Below, piece by piece: positions 13,072 to 25,258 of a stretch of 64,000 nt of DNA. Numbering within the stretch: the stretch's first letter is position 1; every line of letters begins with the position of its first letter. Below the pieces are notes generated by a model. It saw nothing but the letters and a program-made list of their open reading frames with translations, was not told the origin of the DNA and ran no database searches. The position numbers and the translations under genes were made by a program. Source of the stretch: Cardinalis cardinalis. Taxonomy: Eukaryota > Chordata > Aves > Passeriformes > Cardinalidae. The DNA lies in NCBI GenBank assembly GCA_014549065.1, contig JACDOX010000057.1:3565991-3629990 (forward strand). The letters are read 5' to 3'.

Positions 13072-15086
13072 CAAAAAACCAAAAACACATGTATTGGGTA
13101 TAGTTCCAAATGCCTAATGGTCTGTTTTGGCTAGTGAAGATTATTGTAATCTGATGACCTCTTCAAAGCAAGCCAATTTATTCTGGCCTCAATACATACC
13201 CCATTTTTACCCATCTGTTCAAGGATGCAGCCAGAATTTTTCTTTAACAATTGAATGCAATTGTCATTGGCAGTCATGCAATTACATGTGAATGCTTGGA
13301 AGAATGTGGTATTTAGAAAATGTCTTTGGGTTCCCATTTCCTTGTCTGAAGCAGATTGTTACATATTCTTCAGGACAGTTCCCTAAAGAAATATTAAATC
13401 AACCTTCTTTGTACTTTGAATCTCGTTACTATTTTGGCATCAAAAGCCCTTAGGCAAACCACTGAAAAAATCATTATTCTCTCTAGAATGCCACACATTT
13501 TCCTGCAAGTTCTAATTATCTCACCTAATTTGTAAATACTAGAAACATACAAACATGGGTATTTATTTTCACTTTATAGAAGTTGCATATAATGTTCTGA
13601 GATCTCTAGGTTTTAAGGCTAAAAGAAGCTTGTCTGACCATCTAAATATAACACCCTGCTTAACTCAGGTCATAGCACTTCAATTAATTCGTTCCCCAAT
13701 TCCCATAAAAGCAACTGAACTACAGTGAGTTTTAAGGTCTATTTTTAACTTCTAGATGGGAAAATAATTTCAGAACCATATTTACAGCTCCTTTCATCTC
13801 AGGTCTGGAGAAAAATATTACAGCAGTTTATACCAAAAGGTAATTTTGTTCAGTTCAACCTTGCTGGTTTTCTAAAGCCAGTTAAAACATAATGGCATCA
13901 AAGCATTTTTAGTTGCAGAATTCAGGGTTGAGTTATTTACAGTAATATAATGGAAACAATTCTCAAGCCCAATAAATCATAATGTGATGTGAGTAGTCAT
14001 AGATTGCAGAGGAGGCATTTTCAAGCTTTTTGCACACACATTTGATAGTCTGGGAAATGCCTGCACAATTTCCTTGGCAGAAAGCATGGTAAAATACACT
14101 ACAGCTCCTTCCTCCCTGGCAGTTCCACACACATATGTCTAGCAGCACAAGGTACGGGTGTTCCTGTTTCACTCACATCAAGAAAGTTAAGAATGAAAAA
14201 AAAGGAAGTCAAACTAAAAGAGGACAGGTGTCATCATTATGTCCATATACTTTCAGAAGATCATATCATGCCATTCAGATTAGCAGTGCTCAAACATCAA
14301 TTAAGTGTATGCTTTCTAGACTTGACAAACTGATTTGCTTCCTCCACAAGCCCCATTTCTGAGCAATACCTTCCTTCTAAACACAGCAGTCTGAGGTCAG
14401 TGAGCTGGTCCACAGTGGACAGTCAAAATAGGAAAGACTGAAGGTAACAGACCACCAAGAAGGTTATCATATTGCATATAATGCTAGCAAAAGGCAAAAC
14501 ACTTCACTAGAAATCATTCACTACCTCTTGCTATGCCCCACACGCTCTGACACACACCAACGCCTTTTGCGTTTGGCTCAAACCTATCTCTGTATTCTAC
14601 ACAGTGAATACATGCATTCCAAAGACATCCACCTTTGGTTCAAACAGTAGATTATCCTTTTAGTTCCAGTTCACAGAAGAGTAGATCTCTGAGTTCATCT
14701 GAAGGTTTCTTGGATGCGTGAGAACGACTGCCAAGGCAGGATTGGGCACTCACAACAAAGTATCAGCCCTCAAGTTTTCAACTTATTTTTAGCCTGGTTT
14801 CCCAAGGAAATGAGACAGCAGTGGGATGTCTATCAGTTTCCATCTGTTCTCTTTTTCTCTCTCAACACTTTCCCACACCAAAAGCTTTTGGGGTCAGTAG
14901 CCAACTTAAACATTTTGCAAAGCAGTGAAGTTCTCAAAGACATCAAGTGCCTACAGCTCCCCTGCACAGCCGCAGCCCTTGCACCAAGGGCACTGCTAAG
15001 TCAAAATGGTAGAAAAACTAAAAAGGGCCCCAGAATAAGGTGATGTAGAGTCTCCACGCCATTCCCCATGTTCAGTACAGTCAGCT

Positions 15087-15130
15087 ATTCATTATTTGGA
15101 AAATGGGAAACTGAGATATAGTTAAGTGGA
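15087..15130 (-). mobile_element. Short MIR-like remnant, reverse orientation
   Basis: GGAAAATGGGAAACTGAGAT followed by GTTAAGTGG is the reverse complement of the conserved MIR segment. Only about 40 bp; it could be chance similarity. Confidence 0.45.
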
Positions 15131-16350
15131 AGAAAACCAGATCATATCAGTACTTCAGGATCGAAGCAGCAGTACTTGGTGTGCCTGCACCATATCTTCA
15201 GTTCTTGTCATGCAGAAACATAGCGAAGCTGTGATACTTCCAGATCAGATTTCAGCTTCTAGAGAAAACACTCCTATTATCAGAGCATAATGAGCATCCT
15301 TTATAAACCTTACTGGTCCAGGAGAGAAGCTACCTAAGTATATCTGATAGTTCATCCACAGCTGATAGGAAGTCATAGAAATAACCTAAAGTGTAAAAGA
15401 GTCCAGAGGAATTTTCTGTTTGAACACATCTCTCCCACCACAAAAGAAAATGTTATCCAGTAAGCTAAACAAGAGTGGTCAATATGCTCAACCTCTTTTT
15501 TTAATGGCCATTGAACTTTGCAGACATAAGAACACTTGAAAAAAGGAAGCTAGGAAAGAAAGAAAACTATATTTTTATTACAGTACCCACCAGGAAAAAA
15601 GAAAAAAAAAGGGATGAATTCTAGTTCTTCCTCCTAAAATGTCTGATGTCCAAATTTTATCCAAAGACTACTTCATGTCCATGTCATGTGATATAGCTAA
15701 CATTCAATACCATGAAAATTACTGTGAAAACAGAGGTCTGTACTAATCACCCACCATGCTTCAGAGTGCCTTCTTGGATCTAAGCATGAAGCTGAAAATT
15801 TACTTTAACTATATGAACCGATTTCCCTCTGTTATGGCACTGTATATCACAATCTCAAACAGTTTTCCATCTATCGAATCTAAGCAAGCTCAATCCTTCT
15901 CTTGTTCATACAAGCCATGTCCAACTCATTTCAGAGACCTAACAAATGAAAAAGCATGACAAGATGTTCTCATGATGCACTCAATTCTGAAAATTTACCT
16001 TTACATGTTAAAGTAATAGAAGCCTGCTTTTGATTTACAAATGGACAGCACTTACCCCCCCTTTCCATGTCCCTGATACTCAGGGTCATTAAGGCCTACC
16101 AATCCCCTCAGGACCCTGACACCAATACTGTTGCACAGAATAGGAAAAATGGGTCAGGAATCCTTTCCTAGTTTGCCTCAGGATGATTATCATACATAAG
16201 AAAATGAGAAGTGAGGAACAGGTAATCAATGCCATTTGCAATCTTTGATGCAGTACATCAGTGCCATCAGCACCATACAGAACATCTGAGATCACTCTCT
16301 AATGATGCTGCTAGGCAACACAGCATCTGGGGATACAAAAATACAGCTGC

Positions 16351-16368
16351 AATAGCAAAATTGCTATT
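16351..16368. repeat. 8-bp-arm perfect inverted repeat
   Basis: AATAGCAA, AA spacer, TTGCTATT. Short enough to be chance in 64 kb of AT-rich DNA. Confidence 0.7.
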
Positions 16369-17574
16369 TTGTCCACAAATAGCACTATTTATAGGTGGCA
16401 CAACTCTCCCAAATTCTATATAGATCAGTGTGCTTACTGTGCTTTATTCACAGAAGCCTTGGTCAGATACTGCTTTTCAAATTATATATAGATTCTAATG
16501 AGAATCAGTTCAAGAACTGTTTCAAATATTTTATTTTTCACAAGCTCATGTGAAACAGCAGTTTAAAGAATTTTTCCTGGGAGGTGACTGAAAACCTTCT
16601 CATCACATTCATTGTCTTCTCCAAGTTGCATTCATAGCCACAGTCAGTTTTAGATGGATATGCTTTATTCCTTTGCTACCAACAATAAAAACAGCCTGGA
16701 CTCCTACAATCAAACACTCTCTTCTCAAGTATAACCACTAAAAGGTAAGAGTGCTGCTGCTCAAGTTACATCCTACAGTTCTACCAGAGGCAGATTGACA
16801 ATGATAGTGTTATTCTGGTGTAAGAGAAAGCAAAATTTGGGTCTCAGAAAATTATTACCAAAACTTTGAGAAGAAACAGCGCACAGCTTGCCTTTCAAGC
16901 TGGAGTTCAGTTTTGCAGGACTGGTGGTAAAAATATATTTATGAACTGAGCAAAACAGTTGAATTCACTTAGCATAGCAAAGTCCCACATTCCACTACAT
17001 TTCCTCTGTAACAAATGTCAATTTCTGAATTTCACTGTTACTTAAACAATTATCCAACTTAATAACTTGACTGGACCAAAGCCCATGACAGAATTATGAA
17101 AGAGTCAGCTAGCAGGAGTGCACTTCCTCTTACAAAGCCACTTGCATTCGGTTTATTAAGGACCTGTGGCAGTAGCTTATTGTGACCTTCTCCCCCAGCT
17201 TCAAGGACTCTGCTTACGGTCCACAGTAACAGTGAAAGCCCTGCAAAGGGTGGCAAGACTATTCTTCTGAAAGATTTCCTGTATCACAATTTCCCAATGC
17301 ATCTTTATTTGTCAGCATTTCAGCCAAGTTGCCAAGCTGGCACAGAACTATTTTGGGCCCAAATGTAGACCACTAGAAGCTCTGATTCCTCACGTGGCCA
17401 ATGTAGTTAAGTGTGGTGGAATGTAAGTGGCACAGCTGGGACTGCACTAAGGGGAGCTGCAGAAGATGGGATGGCAAGGTTGGCCAGGATATATCCCTAG
17501 CAACTGCTTCAACTAAAAGGCTCTATTAGTGGCTACCCTACTTTTAAATACACATTACAGCATGTTACACTACC

Positions 17575-17700
17575 AGCTGAAGATCTCATTGCATTTTACA
17601 AGCATTATTAAAATGTGTCTCACACTGGTGAGACAATATACCAGTTATGCACTGGTATCCATATTCCATGGATCAGGTTAAGCAGTCTGTCCAAGGGGTT
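17575..17700 (-). mobile_element. MIR-like SINE fragment, reverse orientation
   Basis: On the plus strand, GATCTCATTGCATTTTACAA, then a GTGAGACAATATACC segment, ATGGATCAGGTTAAGCAGTC and TGTCCAAGG follow the reverse complement of a MIR 3' half. Heavily diverged; boundaries are approximate. Confidence 0.5.
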
Positions 17701-19710
17701 ATCATGTAAACAACCATGTGATCAACTTAAAATAAATGTCTTGATCTTGACTGCAAATTGGTCACATTTGAAGAAAGAGGAATCTTAAAATTAGAAAAAA
17801 ACAAAAGATATTTCACCAAACATTACAAATTTGAGTAGATGAACCTCTAAAGACAGACTAGAAAAATATTTTCCCATTATTACTTGCTAGAAATAGAAGT
17901 TAATAGAAATTAATTTTGAATAATTTACTAATTTAATAAAGATTACTCTAAACTTATTTAAATGCTAGCTTAAAACATAATATAATGTATGAAAATAGTA
18001 ACTAGTCTGATGTTTACATCTACTTTATATGTGAGACAAGGTACACGCAACTTGATCACAAAGGACAGGATATTTATTTTATCATACTTACAAAGATACC
18101 CTTTCTTATATAGGCCAACAGCATTCTTCAGAATGGTTTGGATTTCAGCTGAATGCTGAAAGGCCATCTTTTAAAATAAATCATTGAAATTAACACTTCA
18201 CTACGCTTTTCTTGCAGTTCACACTTTGCTGCTGCTGCTATTGCTTACCAAAAGGCCATTTTCTGCAAGGTTAGCTCTTGTGCCCAGAACCCCAGGGAAA
18301 TGTTCTGTCGAGCACAATGCTCAAATCTGCAGACAATAGGGCCCTTCCAGGCAAATTACACACTTAAAATCGAGAACCCCACTCACTGGAGCAGTTGTCA
18401 GCAACTCCCCCCAGCGAGGCCGCCTTGCACAAAAGGAGCAGAGCAGCCACGCACACGGACAGGGGCTCTGCACATCCCCACACCATGTGCAGGGCACGGG
18501 GATTTCATTAGGTCCTGAGTGGAAAAGGGTTAAGTCAAATGACTGCAATATGCCCTGGACTGGGAGCTCACACAGATGCTCAGCAGAGACATGGCAACTT
18601 GTTAAAACTAGAGTAACTTGATTACATGGCTTTCAGTGAATTCAATTCACACATCTCCTACTATGAAATAAAATTGTCCTATTTAATTTTTTGCTTAAGT
18701 GAAAACAATTTCAAGATGCAGTAAACTGCGTTCTTTAGACAGAAATGTGTGCATATTTTAGAGGCCTGTAACAACAAAAACCACATCTCAAAACCCCAGC
18801 TACAATTTGCCTCCTAATCTAAAATCCTATTTCCAGACAAGAAGAGTTAGAAAAGACCAACTTGTTTTAAAATATCTCTCTATATTATTTTTATTTCACA
18901 CAGTATTTTTATACTGTTTCATTTTGCCTGTTCAATATAACTGCACAACTATTGGTGGTGACAATGCCTTAATGCATGTTAAGGTCTTGCAGGAAAATTC
19001 ATTGAATAATCAAAGAACAACAGAAGAGTAAATAACTGCTCAGGGCAGAGTTAGAATAGAAAATACTTTGTTGCATTTGAAAAGCAGGACAGCATTTTGG
19101 ACTGGAAAATATTATCCTTCCTGACATAGAACCATATGGCTCCCATACTTATTAAAAAGCAGCAGATATCTTGTGCTTCAGAAGCCAAGCATTAATTTTC
19201 CCTTTTAAGCCAAACATCAAAAAGTTTTGTGGAATTCAAGCAAGCTGCCTTAGAGGTGTTGGCATTTGAATGGCATCAGTACTCTTCATCTCATCACAAA
19301 GATGCTAGAGCACCTATTTTCAAGTGACTTTGTACAGCTACCAATTTTATTTAAGGAAATATTTTTTAAATACTTGATAATTATAGTTTAAAGCAGCTAA
19401 TTATATTGTATTGATCTAAAAGGCTGGGCATCTTGGAGAAAACCAGATGACATGCCAAGCAATGTCAATTGACAAGTCTACATCAGTTTCTGTTTGCTGN
19501 GATGAAAATAAACATTATAATTTAAAGGTTGTGCTGGAGGACTTNTTTTCTGTTCAGATAAAAATATTAATTCATATTAAATGTTAAACTTTCTACCTTA
19601 TTATCTGCAAGGGCTTATCTGAGAAATAGCAATTTTGCTTATAAATGTCTTCCTTTGATTTTATAAGCAGACAATAAGCTAAAAAGCTAATGTAGCAATA
19701 TCTCATGGAA

Positions 19711-19739
19711 GCTGCTTTTTAAGCAGCTGCTTAAGCAGC
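19711..19739. repeat. Two overlapping GCTGCTT/AAGCAGC palindromes
   Basis: GCTGCTT-TTT-AAGCAGC (19711-19727) overlaps the perfect 14-bp palindrome GCTGCTTAAGCAGC (19726-19739). The arms can pair in alternative ways. Confidence 0.85.
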
Positions 19740-20224
19740 ACCGTGGAAGGGCTAAGTAAAGCACANAGTCTAAAAGCAAGTAGTTTCAAGCTACTTACAA
19801 GCATTTTTTTTACAATTATATGNAAATTTTCTATCATATTACCTATGGGAAAATGGAAGCAAAATAGAAATGCCCAGCTGTTTGTTTTACTATTTTTCTG
19901 AAGAAGCTCCCATCATTACTGCTTCAGTTCTGGGCTCACTGAGGCAGAAGATCAATTTTACCAACATTTTATCATGAAAGCTGATAAGATGAGGATCTTT
20001 TTTCAACAGAAATAATATCCTAACAGCCATGATAACGACCTGAAAACAATTTCATTTTTTAATGTTGTTAGGAGAAAGAAAGGAAATAGGTTGTATGCTC
20101 AGAGTCAGCAGTGCCAGCTCCACCTTCTACATTATGCCCAAAACCTCCAGATAAACACTTCTTAAAACTAACTAATAATCATACAATAATCAAATAATAT
20201 GCAGTTTTGTATTGGTATGAAAAG

Positions 20225-20478
20225 GAAAATGGTATGAAGCTGTGTCAGGGGAGGCTTAGGTCAGATATTAGNAAAATATTTATCATCCAGAGGGTGTTGG
20301 GCACGGCACAGGCTCCCCAGGGCAGTGGTCACAGCACCAAGGCTGACAGAGTTCAGGAAGTGTTTGGCCAATGCTCTCAGGCACAGGGTGGNATTCTTTG
20401 GGTGCCTTGTGCAGGGCCAGGAGTTGGATGACCCTGATGAGTCCCTTCCAANTCAGCATATTCTATGAATCCATGAAT
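20225..20478 (+). mobile_element. CR1 LINE, truncated 3' end
   Basis: About 250 bp matching the 3' end of avian CR1 retrotransposons as I know them. It contains the block around GAGGCTTAGGTCAGATATTAG, then CACAGGCTCCCCAGGGCAG, a GTGCAGGGCCAGGAGTTGGA-type motif, GTCCCTTCCAA, and the terminal ATTCTATGA/ATCCATGA octamer repeat typical of CR1 tails instead of poly-A. It is 5' truncated, as most CR1 copies are, with several small changes and four N or mismatch positions in the conserved blocks. Reading frames crossing it are not genes. Confidence 0.9.
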
Positions 20479-23400
20479 AATTACTCAATCTCCAAATTCA
20501 TTAAAAAGGAGCTCTGGTTGTTTTGTGTCCTAGCTGTTAACTGGACTGTTAAATATGTTCTGCTATCTGTACAGCCACACAGGTGGATATATACCAGTTT
20601 TCCAAGCAGGCTGGAAACTGTGTGAAATTAGACCTGCCTGACTGCGAGTCTGCCAGCCACAGGTGTACCTTTGGATACACCTGAAGCACAGAACTGTTGC
20701 CTTAGTNAACAGGTATATTAATTTAGCAGCAGGGTAAATCAACTGACTCATGAAGAAGCAGATGGTGTACAATCACTGTAAAACTTCTAATATGTGAGCA
20801 TTAAAAAAAAAAGAAAATGCTTTAATGCTTTTCGTCTACANTGGATTTGGTTTTTTCAGTATTTTGACAGCAACCTATGTTCTCAAAATTAATGTTCCAG
20901 TTCTCAGTCACAGTGTGATAGCATGCTTGGATAAAAGAGATGCACACAACAAATCATACAGGATTTTTGTGGGAGATGCCATACGAGCTGATAATGTCCT
21001 TCAAAGCCCTTTTGTATTCTTTAAAGAAAAATGTTAATGCATGATTTTTTCTCAAGACAGCTATTATTTAATCAATTCAGTAAATCTTCTGTGCTTGCAA
21101 GAATCTAGTATAGAAAGATATATACATGTTCCAAAATCCAGTGTATTATTCCCTGAAAGAGAGGACTGCACAGTGCTGGGTAAATTAGATTTTCCCCAAA
21201 ACATATAACAAGCAGCAATTTCAACTCACCCCAGAGATCCTTAGCTGTAACCTATTAGCATTCATGAGAACTTCTGAAAGACTCCTCCACCAGCTGATGG
21301 TGCATCAGGGACCTCTTATCTCACTTTTTCAGACTCAGAAAATGTATTTCATCTGATTTCAATTTTTCAAGATATATTGCAATGAAGAATAGGTGTATNA
21401 CTCTAACAATGTAAAGTTTTGCAGTTAACTCATTTTCAAACATTCTAGTACCATTACTGCTAGCATGAATATATGAAGACCCAGAANTAAAACAACTACT
21501 GATGAGACATTTTATAAATATCATAAATAGTTTANGCAGGAATCATTCATTAAATTCAAAGAACACTGGGACAAAGAGTACACATCTATAAATCTGATTA
21601 ATGGAAAGCCTGCCTTTTACTTCAATAATGTTTTTAATGTTGAACCCTTAATTTCCATCTCTTCTTTTAAGACACTATTAAATCCCTCCTGCTTCCCTTT
21701 TTCACTATCTCTTTGGCCAATCTTGATGCCCACCCATAGCACTCCACAGAATAGATAATAAAAACATTTCCTGTTCAGAAATGGTCTCCATTAAACACCT
21801 TTTTTAAAATCTTGGTTTCAAATGAAACATTGCTGCTGCAAACTGTGAGCAGAGAGGAACAGCTCCCCTGGCCTGTCCTCCAGACCAACCACCTCACCAC
21901 CACCTCTGTCTGGAGTCACCTGGCATTAAAGCCACCAGCACCTCAGCATGGCCCACGAGATTCATCCTACTCCTAATCCACAGCAGCACACAATTCACCT
22001 GCTCACCTCAAAGCCTGAACCATACTGGGGGGTTTCTTCCCCACTGGCTAATAAGTACACTCTCTAATAAAATATAATTACTTNAGAAGAATGGCACATG
22101 TGTAGTAGCAAACCTTACAGAGAAACTCTTTAAAAATCCTCAGAGCAAAACATGAAGGAGTGTGTTACAGAATGTCCAAGGCAGTCTGCTGCTGGCCACA
22201 GCCAGGTCAATGCTGCAATTAAACCACATAATCCTGCTGCATAAACACAGCACCATCACTCTGTCCTGCACTGTAAGAGGCTGTTTGCAGATGCAGCAGC
22301 CATTTTATAAACCCCATCAGAGAACACAGTGCTCTTTTTGGGTGAGCTGTGCTCTGCTCTCCCCTTCATTCTCACACAGTGCAGGTACTGTCTCTGGGGT
22401 GAACAGCTCTGTGCTGACAGGGTCTATTTTTAGATCTCAANAACTGCATTCTTCCCAACCTCTAGACACTGTGCCCTGAACCACATGATCAGCAAATCAG
22501 CACATTACTGCTGACTTCTGAGTCTTTTCAATCTTGTATAAAAAACTTTAAACTTGTGTCACCACAAGGTAACACAAAACAAATATTTCCCTAAATGTTT
22601 TATCTTTGATATAAATAACTTATTCAGAAAGAATTGCAAGAGGCAATTAAAGTACCTTGCTGAGTAACAAAACTTGGAAGGAACACAGTGAGAAATGACT
22701 CAAAAAGGATGTAGATCAAAAAGAGACACACACAAAAAAGTCAAACCAAAAAACCCACTCATATCTTCCTCATTTTTCTTTTACAGTTCTAATCAGAAAT
22801 GTTTTACAAGATTAAATAAGTGCCCTTGTACAAAATGCACCAATTAAGAGAAGAAACCTTTAAAATTACACTTGAATAAACAGANTAAGAGTTGGGGAAG
22901 GAGAAGGAAATCATATAAAGTAAATGTGTCAACTGACATGGTCCACAGCCTTACTGTGTGACAGCTTACAGAAACCTACAGCATCTTGTGGCCTCCTCAT
23001 ATCATTCTAGCTTAAATAACATCAACAAAAGCACTGGCAACATTATTGGCTTTTAAATATAAAATCACCCACTTAACTTTTTGTTCCTTAGAAAAAGTTT
23101 TTCATGTCTATCAAAAAACATGAAAATTTGTCTATAAGAAAAACTTCATTCAAGTGACTTATTGAAAGCTAAATGATTAAAAACTTGCAAGGCACATCAA
23201 ATCGACAGACCTCTTCCACACAGCTGGATCAAATCTGAAGATCAAATTATTTTTCTATAAGCCTTGGCAGAATTACGGATTTCAANTGAGTGAAGATAAA
23301 ATTCATTTTCACACCAAATAACTGAGTNACATTTTAAGTTCTACACCCAAGACCTACACTTCATTGGACAAAAACTGAGGATTGCAAGTAAGCAGAATAT

Positions 23401-25091
23401 TTCNATACAANTCAGAAGGAAATTCAGAGGCTCCTNCTTAAANTAAANAATTCNTGTCTTATTTTNAACAGCTGGAAAATTTTACAAAGAATTTCACTAT
23501 CAGGAAATGAAAAACCAAAGAAAGTATTGAAAACCACATGGAAGTAAAGCAAGAGGTCTCAGAATACTTNTAATGCATGAAATAAGCCATTTTTGTGAAT
23601 TCAATCTCGTGTTATATTCATCTAGGAAAAGGCACATTTTCACCTCACATCACCCAGCACACAATAAAAAATTCAAAGTAAGAATCCCAGTGACAGAAAT
23701 TCAGCTATAGAGACGAGAGGACAAGACAAACTATGAAAGAGTAACACAATACATATTTTAGTTATCTAAACCTATAANCTATGCTGTATGGCTTGTACAG
23801 CCAAGTGGAGCTTTCATAGAGCAACCTGGGCCCTCTGCTTAGGAGCTCAGACCAAGCTGTGCNTTTAGGCATTTTCACCACTGCATAAAAGCTACCCATT
23901 CTCCTGTCTTCAGGATACTTTTATCATACATTAATTACCAAAAAAGCAAATTCAAAAATTTATTCCAGAGACCTAAGAGGAAGGCTTTAACTCTGATAAA
24001 TTAAATGCAAAACAAGATTAAAAGGGGGAAAAAAAGCCTAAAACTAAGTATCTTAGAAGAAATAATAATATTAAAAGAAAGTGGAAAAATATTTGAAGGA
24101 AATAAACATCACTAATNGAAACCACTGATGATAAGAATTAAATTATTCTACTAACAGCCTTCAAGCAGTATCTTTGGAAAGTGATAGCTGAAAAAGGAGA
24201 GAACAAGGTACTACTTCTGTATTTGGGGATTTTCTGTATTGGCTATGCACTTGGAATTTTCCCCCATGTTTCTACATCAGAATGTTTTTAATTTTACATT
24301 TATTAACATGGCAAGTTTTCAAATAACAATTGTAGCAGCTTATAGTTCCTTTAAAAATATATAGCATTTCAAGCAGATAACAATANGTGCTTTTATTACA
24401 ATGATTTTGGTTTCATGTCGTTGGTATAATAAAACATCTGCCCAGAAATCTCAATTTAATTAAGTCTATTGTGTCTATGCAAAAATATAGCTTTAAATCN
24501 GTGTTATTTCCCATACCCTTAAAAATAATGTATCAGGCTATTTTCATTATACTCCTTCCACAAAGATGCTTAACATTTAATTGCTGAGTGAAACAATAGT
24601 ATATTTCTAAGGCTCCATATTCACCAAGACAACACTAGAAGATAAAAAAAGCAGTGCAATTAAAAACTGATAAAATATAATAGGAAATCTGATCTTGTAA
24701 TGTATTTTTTCAATTTTCCTGTCTACAGGCTTAAGCTTCTTCACAAAGCATCCATGACACAATCCCTGACAAAGAAACACCTCAAGCATTCAATTACATA
24801 CTGCAGCATTTGCCAAAAGCTTATTAACTTAGAACATATAAAATAACTTGCATCATCNCAAGGTATCAGACAAAAATGACCGTGTCAATTTTAAAGTGAA
24901 TGGTGCCAACTGTGTAAGAATTTCGAGTAGCTCTTGTCTGGTTTGAATGAACCAATGTCTGAAACGTGGTCCCAATATCCCACCAGGATCTTTCAGCACT
25001 TAAAGGAATTAGTCCTTTGTTCTCCTAAATGCTGAGTAAACCATCAGCTGTCACCTAGAGGTGATGGACAGAAAGTCAGCANGTTACTCAC

Positions 25092-25258
25092 CAATAAAGT
25101 AGTTGTTGCCTAATGCGAGCATTTCTTCAGAAAGCACAAGTCCACCCAGTGCCTGGAGAAGAGTGACACTTCTGCCATCAATAAGTGAACACTGTTTAAA
25201 TCCAGTGCTTGTGACCTTCCATAGCAGGATGAGAGAAGCAGTAGCATCTTGCCTTATT
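25092..25258 (-). CDS. DNER: DNER internal coding exon (inferred exon 4): non-EGF ectodomain segment
   Basis: A 167 bp minus-strand exon. A TTTTCTCAG acceptor is followed by A-ATA-AGG, completing the split Lys codon from exon 3 (phase 2); the exon ends TTT ATT G before GTGAG (phase 1). The peptide contains I-R-Q-D-A-T-A-S-L-I-L-L-W-K-V and C-S-L-I-D-G-R-S-V-T, then E-M-L-A-L-G-N-N. These are characteristic of the DNER region between the second and third EGF repeats, which has no well-known domain family. It has one cysteine. Antisense open frames over this exon are shadows. Confidence rests on near-complete recognition of the segment plus phase-consistent splice sites at both ends. Confidence 0.97.

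Larger units (their letters stand above)
11299..25091 (-). other. DNER: DNER intron 4
   Basis: About 13.8 kb. It contains reverse-orientation MIR-like fragments near 15.1 and 17.6 kb, a 20-A run at 13052, hairpins at 16351-16368 and 19711-19739, and a CR1 3' end at 20.2 kb. Isolated N bases become frequent from about 19.5 kb. A locally GC-richer patch at about 18380-18500 has no recognisable content. No gene is supported. Confidence 0.9.
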
